Part shown: one piece after another, positions 43,601 through 51,356 of the stretch | Layout: each line of letters starts with the position of its first letter | How positions within the stretch are numbered: the first letter of the stretch is position 1 | Assembly (NCBI GenBank): GCA_003576905.1 | Contig: QEVG01000003.1 | Span: 1 to 51,356 of the forward strand | Direction of reading: 5' to 3' | DNA from: Planctomycetota bacterium | GTDB lineage: Bacteria > Planctomycetota > Phycisphaerae > UBA1845 > UTPLA1 | DNA: 51,356 bases | Made by a program: the position numbers and the translations under genes | Notes under the pieces: model-generated | Seen by the model: only the letters and a program-made list of their open reading frames with translations | What the model was told of the DNA's origin: nothing | Databases searched by the model: none

Positions 43601-46405
43601 CTACTGTGGCGCACTGCCTCCGTACTGGTGCATCAGCCGGACAAGTTCGCCGAAGCTTGCCGGGCGACGCGCCTCCGGAAGCGCCGAGTAGCGCTGCACG
43701 AGCTCCGCCGCCAGTCGGCCCAGTTCCGCCTGAATCGCCGCCGCGTCCCGCTGCAGCGCCATCGGCATGCTCCATGTCACCCGCAGCGACACCTGTCTCG
43801 GGCTTGCCTTTTGCGTCATATGCATCTGCGCCGAAAACCGCCACACGTCGCGAAGCCGCTCCGGCGCTTCGAGGGGCATCACATGCCCCCCGACCCAGGG
43901 GTCGCCCGGCTCGCCCTTGATCGTTCGATCGTATCGCAGGCCCTGCACGGCCACCCGTTCCGCCTTCTCAATCCGACGATACGCCTCCTCGAAACGGCCC
44001 GCGTCGAGATCGAACAAAAACCTCGCCGCAAGATACCATGCGTCCACCTCGGCGGGCGATACGCGCCGAAGCGGCGAATCGCGCTTCGCCAGGCCCGCGT
44101 ACGCCTCCGCCGCGGCAAGCTGCGTCCGCTCGGCCGCCGCCAGGTTTCCCCCCGCCAACTCCTGAAACGCCTCGACGCGGAGAATCTCCGGCGCCATCGG
44201 CTCTCTCCACTCCGTCGGCTCACGCGTCGCGATGTCTTCGCGCGCTGTCTGAACGCGGCCCGGCCAAGCCGCTCCCACGTCCGGCGCGGACAGCGCCTCC
44301 CGCGCCTTGGCGAGCAGAATGTTGTCCCACCGGTCGCTCCGAAGCGCTCGCAGTACGAAGTCAAGAATCTCCGCCGGACGCAGCTCCGCGATCTGAAGAT
44401 AAAAGCTGATCGCCTCTTTGTAATAGGGCTTGTAGTCCCGAAGATACTCTTCCAGCGTCGCACGTGACCCGGGCGTGTCGCCCAGGAGATACTGCGTCTC
44501 CGCCAGCTTGTACCCCGTGTCGAGATACGCCGGACTGCGCTCATAGATCACGCGCCACCAGCGCAGCGCCTCCTCTCCGGCCTCGCGGGCCGCGGTCGCG
44601 ACGGCCGGTTGACTCGCCGCCTCGGGCGACTGCCGCGCCACGCGCGCGATGTTCGTGAGCGAATTCGCAAGGTAACTGCGCGTCGACAGCCACCGATTCG
44701 CCCCGAACCTCCCCAGCGCATCGCGAAGGTGTCCCACGGCTGCCCGGTCATCGCGGTACATCAGCGCACGCCCCTTCGCATGCTCCAGACCGGCACGGAA
44801 ATCGGCGACCACGACGAATAATATCCCCGCCGCCCCCGCAATACAGGCAATCCGCGCGAGTGCATGGATTCCCGCCGCCGCGGTCGCCTCCTCGCGCGAC
44901 GCCGGATTTGCTCGTTCCAGTCTTCGTCGACCCTTTCGCGCGCTGTCCCCGCGGTCCATTTCTCGATCAGCCGAGCTATCTGCCACCGCCGGCCCGGCCC
45001 CACTCCCGCCGGGCCGCCGAAGAGTTCCCACCGTAACTCCCACCAGCGTCCAGAACCACGGCGCGACGATCGAATACCGAAGGTTGATGCTGCTCAGTTC
45101 GGTCACGAACACGGCCACAAGCCCCGCACCGCCGCCGAGGAGAAGCGCCCGCGCGCTCGCGTCCGTCACCCGGGGCCACGCGACCGCCACGAGCGCGATC
45201 GCCGCGACGGGAATCGCGATGTACGCCGCGCCGCCCGGCACGCCCCACTCGAAAATCGCCTGGAGCCATTCGTTATGCGCGTCGAAGTCCACACCGCCGT
45301 GCAGTCGGAGCGGCGTCTCCGCCCGCATCGGCGCAAGAGTCGTCGTCATCAGACAGCAGAAGATATCTGGCCCGTAGCCAAAGAGCGGCGCGTCCATCGA
45401 CATCTTTGCCATGGTCTCGTAGTAGATGTACCGCAGCTTCAGCGGCACGCTGATCACGCGCTCGATGCTCAAGCTCTGCTGTACCACGAACGCCACCCCC
45501 GCGCACAACACGACTGCGAAAAACCCGAGAACCGCACCGCGCATCGTCCGAGACGGATACCGATGCCAGGCGATGACGCCCGCCACATACGACAGCGCTG
45601 CCGCCAGACCGATCGCCGCCCCACGCCTTGCCGCGAAGGCCATCAGAACCAGACTGCACAAGGCCACGAAACCTGCCCATGCCACGGCCGCGCCGCCCGG
45701 CCGCGCCGCTATCTCGCCCCTTCGGGGCGAAACCAGCCGCCCGGAAAGCCACCCGATCGCCGCCCCCGCCCAGAGCGTTCCCAAGCCCGCGGTCACCGTC
45801 ACCGGCCCGACCGGAAGCTGAAAAAAACGCTCCCCCAGTGCCAAACGGTGCCATAATGATAACACTGACGCGACAACCGCCACGACCGACGCCGCTACGA
45901 CCACGCGCCCCGGCCGGGCGACTGCCGCGAAACGCGCAATAACCTCGGCCCAGGCCAGCCATGTCGCCAGCGTAAAAAGATATCCCCGTGAGATCTCCCA
46001 CGTCCCATTCACCGCCGCCGATGTTGCGCCGGCCGCCAGCGTCAAGATGACGAGCCCCTCCAGCCAGTACCGCCCCGCCGCCCCGCGCCATCCCCCCGCC
46101 CCGGCGACTTTCTCCACCGCCGCCTTTTCCCAAGCGCCCGTTGGCAACCCGAACAGCGCCAGGATCGCAAGCAACGCCGCTAGCCCCACCGGTGTCGCGT
46201 ACGCACGCAGGTCCGAGACATCCGTCATCTCGACCGGCGCTGCCAGAAGCCGATCGATCAGCGCCGGCCACCGCTCACCTTCCACGGATTCCGGGCTCTT
46301 GGAAACGTCGCAAAGCAGAAGGGCCGCGCAAAATAGCACGATCACGACGACCGCGCCGAAAAGTGCGGATACACGGGACGGTTTGACCGGAGACGGAGGT
46401 CGCAT
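43601..46405 (-). CDS. O-antigen-ligase-like membrane protein with C-terminal helical domain, second paralogue
   Basis: A 934-residue protein built like the gene downstream: hydrophobic helices to about residue 500, then a helical soluble domain. The shared signature FGYGPDIFCCLM and VDFDAHNEWLQAIFEWGVPGGAAYI lies in the same place, and N-termini also align (LRAYATPVG versus LRWYALPVC). The C-terminal domain carries TPR-like segments (LDTGYKLAETQYLLGDTPGSRATLEEYL). The pair probably arose by tandem duplication and is separated by 83 bases. The ATG at 46405 has no ribosome-binding site, and a TAATAA lies seven bases upstream, so translation may start on a nearly leaderless message. Confidence 0.85.
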   Translation of the reverse strand: MRPPSPVKPSRVSALFGAVVVIVLFCAALLLCDVSKSPESVEGERWPALIDRLLAAPVEMTDVSDLRAYATPVGLAALLAILALFGLPTGAWEKAAVEKVAGAGGWRGAAGRYWLEGLVILTLAAGATSAAVNGTWEISRGYLFTLATWLAWAEVIARFAAVARPGRVVVAASVVAVVASVLSLWHRLALGERFFQLPVGPVTVTAGLGTLWAGAAIGWLSGRLVSPRRGEIAARPGGAAVAWAGFVALCSLVLMAFAARRGAAIGLAAALSYVAGVIAWHRYPSRTMRGAVLGFFAVVLCAGVAFVVQQSLSIERVISVPLKLRYIYYETMAKMSMDAPLFGYGPDIFCCLMTTTLAPMRAETPLRLHGGVDFDAHNEWLQAIFEWGVPGGAAYIAIPVAAIALVAVAWPRVTDASARALLLGGGAGLVAVFVTELSSINLRYSIVAPWFWTLVGVTVGTLRRPGGSGAGPAVADSSADREMDRGDSARKGRRRLERANPASREEATAAAGIHALARIACIAGAAGILFVVVADFRAGLEHAKGRALMYRDDRAAVGHLRDALGRFGANRWLSTRSYLANSLTNIARVARQSPEAASQPAVATAAREAGEEALRWWRVIYERSPAYLDTGYKLAETQYLLGDTPGSRATLEEYLRDYKPYYKEAISFYLQIAELRPAEILDFVLRALRSDRWDNILLAKAREALSAPDVGAAWPGRVQTAREDIATREPTEWREPMAPEILRVEAFQELAGGNLAAAERTQLAAAEAYAGLAKRDSPLRRVSPAEVDAWYLAARFLFDLDAGRFEEAYRRIEKAERVAVQGLRYDRTIKGEPGDPWVGGHVMPLEAPERLRDVWRFSAQMHMTQKASPRQVSLRVTWSMPMALQRDAAAIQAELGRLAAELVQRYSALPEARRPASFGELVRLMHQYGGSAPQ

Positions 46406-46740
46406 GTACGGATTATTAAGAGAGCGGCCATCGAAGCAACAGAGGAACTGACGACGCCGCCCATTCCCGCGTCAACTTCCGGCGCGTAAAAACGCCGGAG
46501 GCCGCCCCCCCGAGCAGCCCCCGAACGCGAATAACCGGATAATGTCAGCAGGCAGCAGGCACTTTGCGGTCATCGGCCAGGCCGCGGCAAGATCGATGAC
46601 CCCGTTGACATCCCGGCACTCCATGCCGGAAAGTGTCCGCTTCCTGCACACCGCTCCGCGGTACCCTCTCATCGGATGCCGTTGATTTCGCTTGAGATAA
46701 TTTGCTTGGGATGCGCCTATCGCGCGAAACATGCGCGGGC
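46406..46740. other. Intergenic region upstream of the second ligase-like gene and downstream of bpt
   Basis: These 335 bases hold no supported gene. A 9-bp stem (46489-46497 with 46506-46514, approximate) lacks a T-run on either strand. On the minus strand TTGCTT (46439-46434) and AT-rich TAATAA (46418-46413) may form the promoter of the ligase-like gene, with a spacer of 15 to 17 bases depending on the register. Confidence 0.35.
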
Positions 46741-47460
46741 TTATGCCCGAACCCATCCACCCGAAGGGTCAAGCAGCTCATGCGGCCGGAAGCACGCCTT
46801 GTAGTTCATGCGCCGACAGTCGCGGATGTAATAGCCGAGATACCAGTACGGAAGCCCTCGTCGGCGGCACTCATCGATCTCGAACAAGCCCCCGAGTATT
46901 CCGAGACTCCGCCGCGACTCCGCCGGTTCAAAATAGAAATACACGCTCGAAAGCGAGATCGGGCACACATCGACGATGCCGACCGCCACAAGCCGCGAGC
47001 CGACGTGGTACGTCATTTCCAGCGTTTCGGTTCCCGAGCGATAGAGAAACTCCTCCAGGTCCTCGCGCCGGTCGCTCATGCTCCCGTCGTGCTGCTCCCG
47101 AAGATACCGGGCGAACAGCGCGTGCTTCTCATCCGTCAATACCGGCGGCCCGATGCGCATCTCCACGTCGACGTTTCGCCTCCGCACCCGGCGCTGCGAC
47201 CGGCTCGGCTCGAATTCCTGCACCGCAACGCGAATCGGCACGCACTCCCGGCACCCCTCGCAGACCGGCCGATACACGACATCCCCGCTCCGCCGGAATC
47301 CCGCGTCCATCAGCCGCTGGTATTTTTCCGGCGCAAGGGCGCCCGGAATCGCGTATTCATATACGGCCCGGCGGCCCGGAAGGTACGGACACGGCGCTGC
47401 CGAACCCCGGCTTATGAAGAGCCCCGCAGACCGGTGTTTTCGCGCCGCTGGCTCGTCCAT
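46741..47460 (-). CDS. bpt: Aspartate/glutamate leucyl (arginyl)-tRNA-protein transferase
   Basis: A 239-residue enzyme of the bacterial N-degron pathway. It transfers an amino acid, Leu in the Bpt branch, from tRNA to the N-terminal Asp or Glu of a protein and so marks it for ClpS/ClpAP. Family motifs are intact: PCPYLPGRRAVYEYAI, YRPVCEGCRECVPIRV and the C-terminal VYFYFEPAE and YLGYYIRDCRRMNYK. The length fits the Bpt family (about 235-250). The ATG at 47460 is used because the 51 upstream codons lack the family sequence; a ribosome-binding site is weak. It is divergent from the TlpA-like gene. Confidence 0.93.
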   Translation of the reverse strand: MDEPAARKHRSAGLFISRGSAAPCPYLPGRRAVYEYAIPGALAPEKYQRLMDAGFRRSGDVVYRPVCEGCRECVPIRVAVQEFEPSRSQRRVRRRNVDVEMRIGPPVLTDEKHALFARYLREQHDGSMSDRREDLEEFLYRSGTETLEMTYHVGSRLVAVGIVDVCPISLSSVYFYFEPAESRRSLGILGGLFEIDECRRRGLPYWYLGYYIRDCRRMNYKACFRPHELLDPSGGWVRA

Positions 47461-47645
47461 GACGACTAGGATAACATGCCCCCAATCCCCGCAGGACCGT
47501 ACCGGCCAGGCCCGCCGGGAGGGTCCGGGCGTGGGCCGCTGCTGGTTGAAAGGGCTAACCTGCCCCGCCCGTCCGGCATCTAACAACCCAAGGACGCACT
47601 GACGACGCCGCACGATTGCGGCCCATGAACCCCAGGAATGATAAC

Positions 47646-48713
47646 ATGCTCCAGAAGATCGTACTCGCCGTGGTCGGACTCAATCTGCTCCTCGCTTCGC
47701 CCACCTGGGCAACCCCCAAGATCGGCGACAAGGCCCCGGCCGTGAAGATCGCCAAGTGGATGGCAAGCCCACCGCCCGCGCTGCCCGGCGCCAAGGAAGC
47801 CGAAAAACATGTTTACCTCGTCGAGTTCTGGGCCACCTGGTGCGGCCCCTGCCTCCGCAGCATTCCGCACCTCGGCGATCTGCACAAGAAATTCGGCAAG
47901 GATGGGCTCATCGTTCTGGGAATCAGCAACGAAGAAGCGGACATCGTGAACGACTTCTACACCAAGAAGCTCCCCGCCCGGAAGCTCGAGATGCCCTATT
48001 ACGTCGGCTGCGACGACGAAAACGCGACCTCCGAGGCATGGATGGACGAAATCGACGGGATTCCCTACGCCTTTCTCGTGGACCGCGCGGGCGTCGTGGT
48101 CTGGTCGGGCAATCCGCTCGGCGAAACCGACGAACTGGACCATGCCATCGAGCAAACTCTCGCCGGCAAGTACGACATTGACACCGCAAAAAAGGCCGCT
48201 GCCACCAAGGAGAAGTACCAGGAGCTGATCAATCAGCTTCAGGCCGCCTACCAGTCGCAGGACAAGGACGAAGTCTTCAAGACGCTCGATGCGCTGATTC
48301 TCCTCAAGCCGAAAGACGCGCAGCCCTACCTCATTCGCCGTGAAATGCTCCGGCAGTTCGACATGGCCGACCAGATTCCCGAGTGGGAAAAGAAGACCGA
48401 GGCCGCCATGCAGGACTCCGCCCCCGGCTTGCTCGACCTGCTCGAGATCGAGCTCAATAAGCCCCTGTCCGAGCGCAACGCCGGTCTGCTCTATCGCAGC
48501 GCAACGCGCGCCGTGGACCTGACCAAGAGCCGCGACGTCGACGCACTGATCATGCTCGCGTCGGTCCAGTGTCAGCTTGGAATGCTCGATGCCGCCATCG
48601 CAACCCAGAAACAGGCCCTCGACCTTGCCGTCGGCGAAGAACGTGAGACCGCCGAAAAGACGCTGAAGTTCCTCGAAGAGGCCAGGGGACTCTCCGCCAA
48701 GGCCGGAAAGTGA
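47646..48713 (+). CDS. Exported TlpA-like thioredoxin-fold protein with C-terminal helical repeats
   Basis: A 355-residue exported protein. A signal peptide (LQKIVLAVVGLNLLLASPTWA) is followed by a thioredoxin-fold domain (about 25-175) with the redox motif WATWCGPCLRS (Cys66 and Cys69) and the TlpA-type IPHLGDLHKKFGKDGLIVLGI strand. The second half (about 185-345) is helical and TPR-like (SQDKDEVFKTLDALILLKPKDAQPYL). It probably reduces or checks disulphides in envelope proteins and may bind partners through the repeats. The ATG at 47646 has AGGA nine bases upstream; ATGs at 47616 and 47625 are less favoured. It is divergent from bpt. Confidence 0.88.
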   Translation: MLQKIVLAVVGLNLLLASPTWATPKIGDKAPAVKIAKWMASPPPALPGAKEAEKHVYLVEFWATWCGPCLRSIPHLGDLHKKFGKDGLIVLGISNEEADIVNDFYTKKLPARKLEMPYYVGCDDENATSEAWMDEIDGIPYAFLVDRAGVVVWSGNPLGETDELDHAIEQTLAGKYDIDTAKKAAATKEKYQELINQLQAAYQSQDKDEVFKTLDALILLKPKDAQPYLIRREMLRQFDMADQIPEWEKKTEAAMQDSAPGLLDLLEIELNKPLSERNAGLLYRSATRAVDLTKSRDVDALIMLASVQCQLGMLDAAIATQKQALDLAVGEERETAEKTLKFLEEARGLSAKAGK

Positions 48714-48786
48714 TCCCCCGATCAGCGGCGAAGGCGCATTTTGGCAAATGGACAGGGCGACGCCCGTCAGTGGCGTGGCCGCCGAT

Positions 48787-49815
48787 CTACCATGCCGTGA
48801 GATCGCCGACGATCTCTTCGACAAGGTCCTTTACCGTCACGATTCCCTCGCACCGCCCCGTGGAACTCTCAATCGCCGCCATCCGGTGCCGCTCTTTCTG
48901 AAGCCTCGAAAGTGCGTCGAGGATCGGCGTCCCGGGCCCGATGCGCACGATAGGCTGCATGACATCGCCCACGCGCGTCGCCGGCGCCGCATCGACGATA
49001 TCCAGCAGGTGCACGACCCCCACGACGTGCCGCCGCTCCGATTCGTACACCGGCATGCGCGCGTAGAGCGAATGCCGAAGCACGGCGTCGATCTGGTCGC
49101 GCCGCTGAAGCGCCTCCAGCATCACGACGCGCGAAAGCGGTGTCATGACCGTCGACACCGGTACGCTCCGAAGCTTGTGCACGCTTTCCAGCATCGAGAT
49201 CTGCGTCCGTGTCAGGTTTCCCTCGGCGGCCCCCTCGTGCAGTAGCTGGTACATCTCCACCCGCGAGCCCAGCACCGCCGCCGGCGACGGTTGCGTCGGC
49301 AGCCGCCGCAGCACAAACTGCGACAGGCCGCGCTGCACGCCGATCAGCCCCGTCATCCGAAAGAACCACCGCGTCAGCAATAGGATGTTTGCGACCCGCG
49401 GCATGAGCCGGTCCGCGTGCCGCTGAAAAATATTCTTCGGGACGATCTCGCCGAATATGAAGATAATCGGTGTCAGGATAAGTGCCGTGTACAACTCCGC
49501 CCGCGCGCCGGCCTGCTTCGCCGTCAACCCGGCGTCGGCAGCCTGGATGAACAGCACGGTCAACGACAATGGCGCAAGGTAATTTGCGAGGTTCGTGCCC
49601 AGAAGCGTCGTCGACAACAGCGAGGGCCGGTCTGCTAAAAGGTCAAGCAGCGCCGACGCCGCCCGATCGCGCCGATGTGCCGCCACCGACAGCCGCAGCC
49701 GGTTCAGGCAGTACATTCCCGTCTCCGCCGCGCTATAGATGCCCGAAAGCACCACGCAGACCGCGCACAGCGACAACCAGAAGGCAGACTCCACCGTGGT
49801 TTGGGCGAGCATCAT
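48787..49815 (-). CDS. CNNM-type membrane protein with DUF21 and CBS pair (short form)
   Basis: A 342-residue protein with an N-terminal DUF21 membrane domain (about 10-185, four hydrophobic helices; SGIYSAAETGMYCLNRLRLS) and a pair of CBS domains (about 205-335) that bind adenosyl ligands. It lacks the C-terminal CorC_HlyC domain of its neighbour. CNNM/CorC proteins are Mg2+ transporters or exporters; which direction and ion apply here is not known. The ATG overlaps the stop of the upstream CorC-type gene by four bases, so the two are coupled and may form a hetero-oligomer. Confidence 0.88.
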   Translation of the reverse strand: MMLAQTTVESAFWLSLCAVCVVLSGIYSAAETGMYCLNRLRLSVAAHRRDRAASALLDLLADRPSLLSTTLLGTNLANYLAPLSLTVLFIQAADAGLTAKQAGARAELYTALILTPIIFIFGEIVPKNIFQRHADRLMPRVANILLLTRWFFRMTGLIGVQRGLSQFVLRRLPTQPSPAAVLGSRVEMYQLLHEGAAEGNLTRTQISMLESVHKLRSVPVSTVMTPLSRVVMLEALQRRDQIDAVLRHSLYARMPVYESERRHVVGVVHLLDIVDAAPATRVGDVMQPIVRIGPGTPILDALSRLQKERHRMAAIESSTGRCEGIVTVKDLVEEIVGDLTAW

Positions 49816-51179
49816 TCCGTCTTCTCCGCCGGATGTCCCGTCTCCGCCCGTTCCGTCAGTTCCTCGCCCCGCACCGGCCGCGCAGCGCCGAGAAGCAGCG
49901 AAAGGTCCGCGTTCTCCTCGATCGCATCATCGAGGATCACCTTCACGCGGATCACGCGCCGCTTTCGAATCGACACGACCCGGATCACCGCATGCCCGAT
50001 CCGCACTTCGTCTCCGTGCGCCGGAAGCCTTCCAAGCTGCTCCGCCAGCAACCCGCCCACCGTGTCGATCCGCGTATCCTCCAGCGGCAGTTCGAACGCC
50101 CGCCGGAAGCCATCCACGTTCAGCCCCGCGTCGACCAGGAATACCGTGTCGCTGATGCGCACGACCGGCGGCCCCTCCAGCGGCTCATCCGGCACCGCCA
50201 GATCACCCACGATGCACTCGACGACGTCCTCCATCGCCACCACCCCGGCGAGCCCGCCGTACTCATCCACGACGATCGCCAGTTTCGTCCCCGTTCGGCG
50301 GAAGTGCGCGAGCAGCGCCTCCACCTGCGCCTGCTCCGGTATGAAATGCACCGGCCGCACAAGTTCGCGCAGCGGTCGTTCCGGATGGAGGAAGAAATCC
50401 CGCGCATGAATCACGCCTACCACGTTGTCGATTCCGCCCTCATACACCGGAATGTGCAGCAGTCGGCTCGATTTGAACTGCTCCGCCAGCCGCGCCCGCC
50501 CGTCTGAAAGGCTGAACGCGACGAAATCCACCCGGGGCACCATCAGCGCCGAAACACGCATGTCCGATAGTTCCACGACATGATGAATAATGACGTTTTC
50601 CCGATCGTCGATCAGCCCCTCGTTCTGGCAGATGCGGACCAGTTCCTGAAGCTCCTCCGGGGTCACTGCCGTTGACCGCCCCGACGTGCCCGTAAGAAGT
50701 CGTGTGAGCGGCTCCACGAACAAGTTTTCCAGCAGCCACCGGATCGGCTTCGTCGCGACGAGCAGCCCCTTGAGCGGGACCGCCACCACCGGCGCAAGTC
50801 CCGCCGCAAGGGCCAGCGCAACTTGCTTCGGGATGATCTCAGCGCAGAACACGGCCACGACGAATCCGCCCACGCCCAGCACCGCGCTCCACAACGGCGA
50901 ACCCTGCGCCAGCCGCACCGTCGTCACACCCAGCATCGAATAGAGGAGAATGTTGACGGCCGTGTTCGAGAGCAGAATCGTCGACAGCAGCCCCTGCGGC
51001 TGTTCACGAAGTTGAATCACCGTTGACGCGCCGAATCGCCCCGAAGCATTCAACTCCGCGAGATGCTTGCGCGTCAGCGCGAACAGCGCCGTCTCGCTGG
51101 CCGAGATCATGCCGCTGAGGCCCATCAGGATCAGGATGGCGATCAGGTGCGGCAGGTTTTCAATAAGACGCTCAGCCAT
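49812..51179 (-). CDS. CorC/HlyC-type membrane protein with DUF21, CBS pair and CorC_HlyC domain
   Basis: A 455-residue protein. The DUF21 membrane domain (about 1-190, LMGLSGMISASETALFALTRKHL), the CBS pair (about 205-335, VSALMVPRVDFVAFSLSDG and KLAIVVDEYGGLAGVVAMEDVVE) and the C-terminal CorC_HlyC domain (about 355-435, FRRAFELPLEDTRIDTVGGLLAEQLGRLP) form the complete CNNM/CorC layout. These act in Mg2+ or Co2+ homeostasis; the older name hemolysin does not describe the function. It is the upstream gene of a two-gene operon with the shorter paralogue. It is divergent from the partial permease at the window end. Confidence 0.92.
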   Translation of the reverse strand: MAERLIENLPHLIAILILMGLSGMISASETALFALTRKHLAELNASGRFGASTVIQLREQPQGLLSTILLSNTAVNILLYSMLGVTTVRLAQGSPLWSAVLGVGGFVVAVFCAEIIPKQVALALAAGLAPVVAVPLKGLLVATKPIRWLLENLFVEPLTRLLTGTSGRSTAVTPEELQELVRICQNEGLIDDRENVIIHHVVELSDMRVSALMVPRVDFVAFSLSDGRARLAEQFKSSRLLHIPVYEGGIDNVVGVIHARDFFLHPERPLRELVRPVHFIPEQAQVEALLAHFRRTGTKLAIVVDEYGGLAGVVAMEDVVECIVGDLAVPDEPLEGPPVVRISDTVFLVDAGLNVDGFRRAFELPLEDTRIDTVGGLLAEQLGRLPAHGDEVRIGHAVIRVVSIRKRRVIRVKVILDDAIEENADLSLLLGAARPVRGEELTERAETGHPAEKTE

Positions 51180-51302
51180 ATTTGTGGGCGGCCCGTCCGC
51201 GGTTTTGATTTTACGGCCCGTCCCCCTTACTGTCGAACTGAGGTCCGGTCGCGACAGCCCTGCCGCGACGGCCGCCCTGACTACGACTCACACACGCTGA
51301 AA

Positions 51303-51356
51303 ATGGACTATCTCTGGCTCACACTTCTTGGGCTCGCCGCCGGCGCCAGTGGCGGC
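51303..51356 (+). CDS. Start of a probable sulphite-exporter (TauE/SafE, TSUP) permease
   Basis: Only 18 codons are in the window: an ATG at 51303 followed by a hydrophobic segment reading DYLWLTLLGLAAGASGG. A first helix that ends in a Gly/Ala/Ser-rich AGxxSGG-like turn is typical of TSUP family permeases, which move sulphite or small organic anions. A ribosome-binding site is not evident. The frame is cut by the window edge, so the call is tentative. Confidence 0.45.
   Translation, partial: MDYLWLTLLGLAAGASGG

Noticed and set aside
46602-46650. Dockerin-like peptide CRDVNGVIDLAAAW on the minus strand
   Set aside because: Only one half-motif without the paired repeat, no gene start or signal peptide, and it crosses an otherwise non-coding gap; it could be chance or a decayed remnant.

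Overview
The window is GC-rich bacterial chromosome (no tRNA, rRNA, CRISPR array, IS element or phage gene seen). Its content suggests a member of the Planctomycetota, probably Phycisphaerae-like: two secreted PEP-CTERM proteins, a Ser/Thr kinase with an N-terminal zinc ribbon, STAS/HATPase/PP2C partner-switching proteins, large S41 and S9 peptidases, an AddAB pair, and a ribosomal protein L10/L7-L12 junction. The taxonomic call is inference from gene content, not from a marker search.

Layout. 1-780: end of rplJ, a hairpin-rich spacer, rplL and a bidirectional terminator. 814-4963: an S41 (CtpA-type) protease with its own promoter and operator-like palindrome, then a STAS / HATPase / STAS partner-switch operon with a good sigma70-type promoter. 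5244-8097: a secreted S9 peptidase and a small exported protein. 8082-10936 (minus): a GT4 glycosyltransferase, an enolase-superfamily epimerase and a tiny membrane protein whose frame is crossed by one in-frame TGA followed by a SECIS-like hairpin. 11175-12518: an MFS transporter. 12532-21872 (minus): a shortened MnmE-like GTPase overlapping coaX, then addA and addB. 22045-24896: a WecA/TagO-type phosphosugar transferase converging on a PP2C (SpoIIE) phosphatase. 25045-30409 (minus): HPPD, a class V aminotransferase, a PEP-CTERM protein and an M20 dipeptidase. 30622-35268: nuoE and nuoF, separated by two tandem paralogous polytopic membrane proteins. 35290-37680: a TPR lipoprotein. 37860-38776: a promoter, a folded leader with a possible leader peptide, a second PEP-CTERM protein carrying a P-domain-like fold, and a strong terminator. 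38807-46405: a Ser/Thr kinase, an unknown cytosolic protein, and two tandem O-antigen-ligase-like membrane proteins with long C-terminal domains. 46741-51179: Bpt aminoacyl-transferase, a TlpA-like thioredoxin/TPR protein and two CNNM/CorC-type membrane proteins. 51303-end: start of a probable TauE/SafE (TSUP) permease.

Themes. Envelope and exopolysaccharide functions recur (GT4, WecA-like, two ligase-like proteins, two PEP-CTERM proteins), as expected where PEP-CTERM sorting and extracellular polysaccharide occur together. The RsbV/RsbW/RsbU-like parts (3635-4876 and 23577-24896) could form one signalling pathway although about 19 kb apart.

The observations most worth following are the TGA-interrupted small membrane gene (8082-8336), the switch-like leader at 37890-38042, the split nuoE/nuoF pair, and the degenerate MnmE paralogue.
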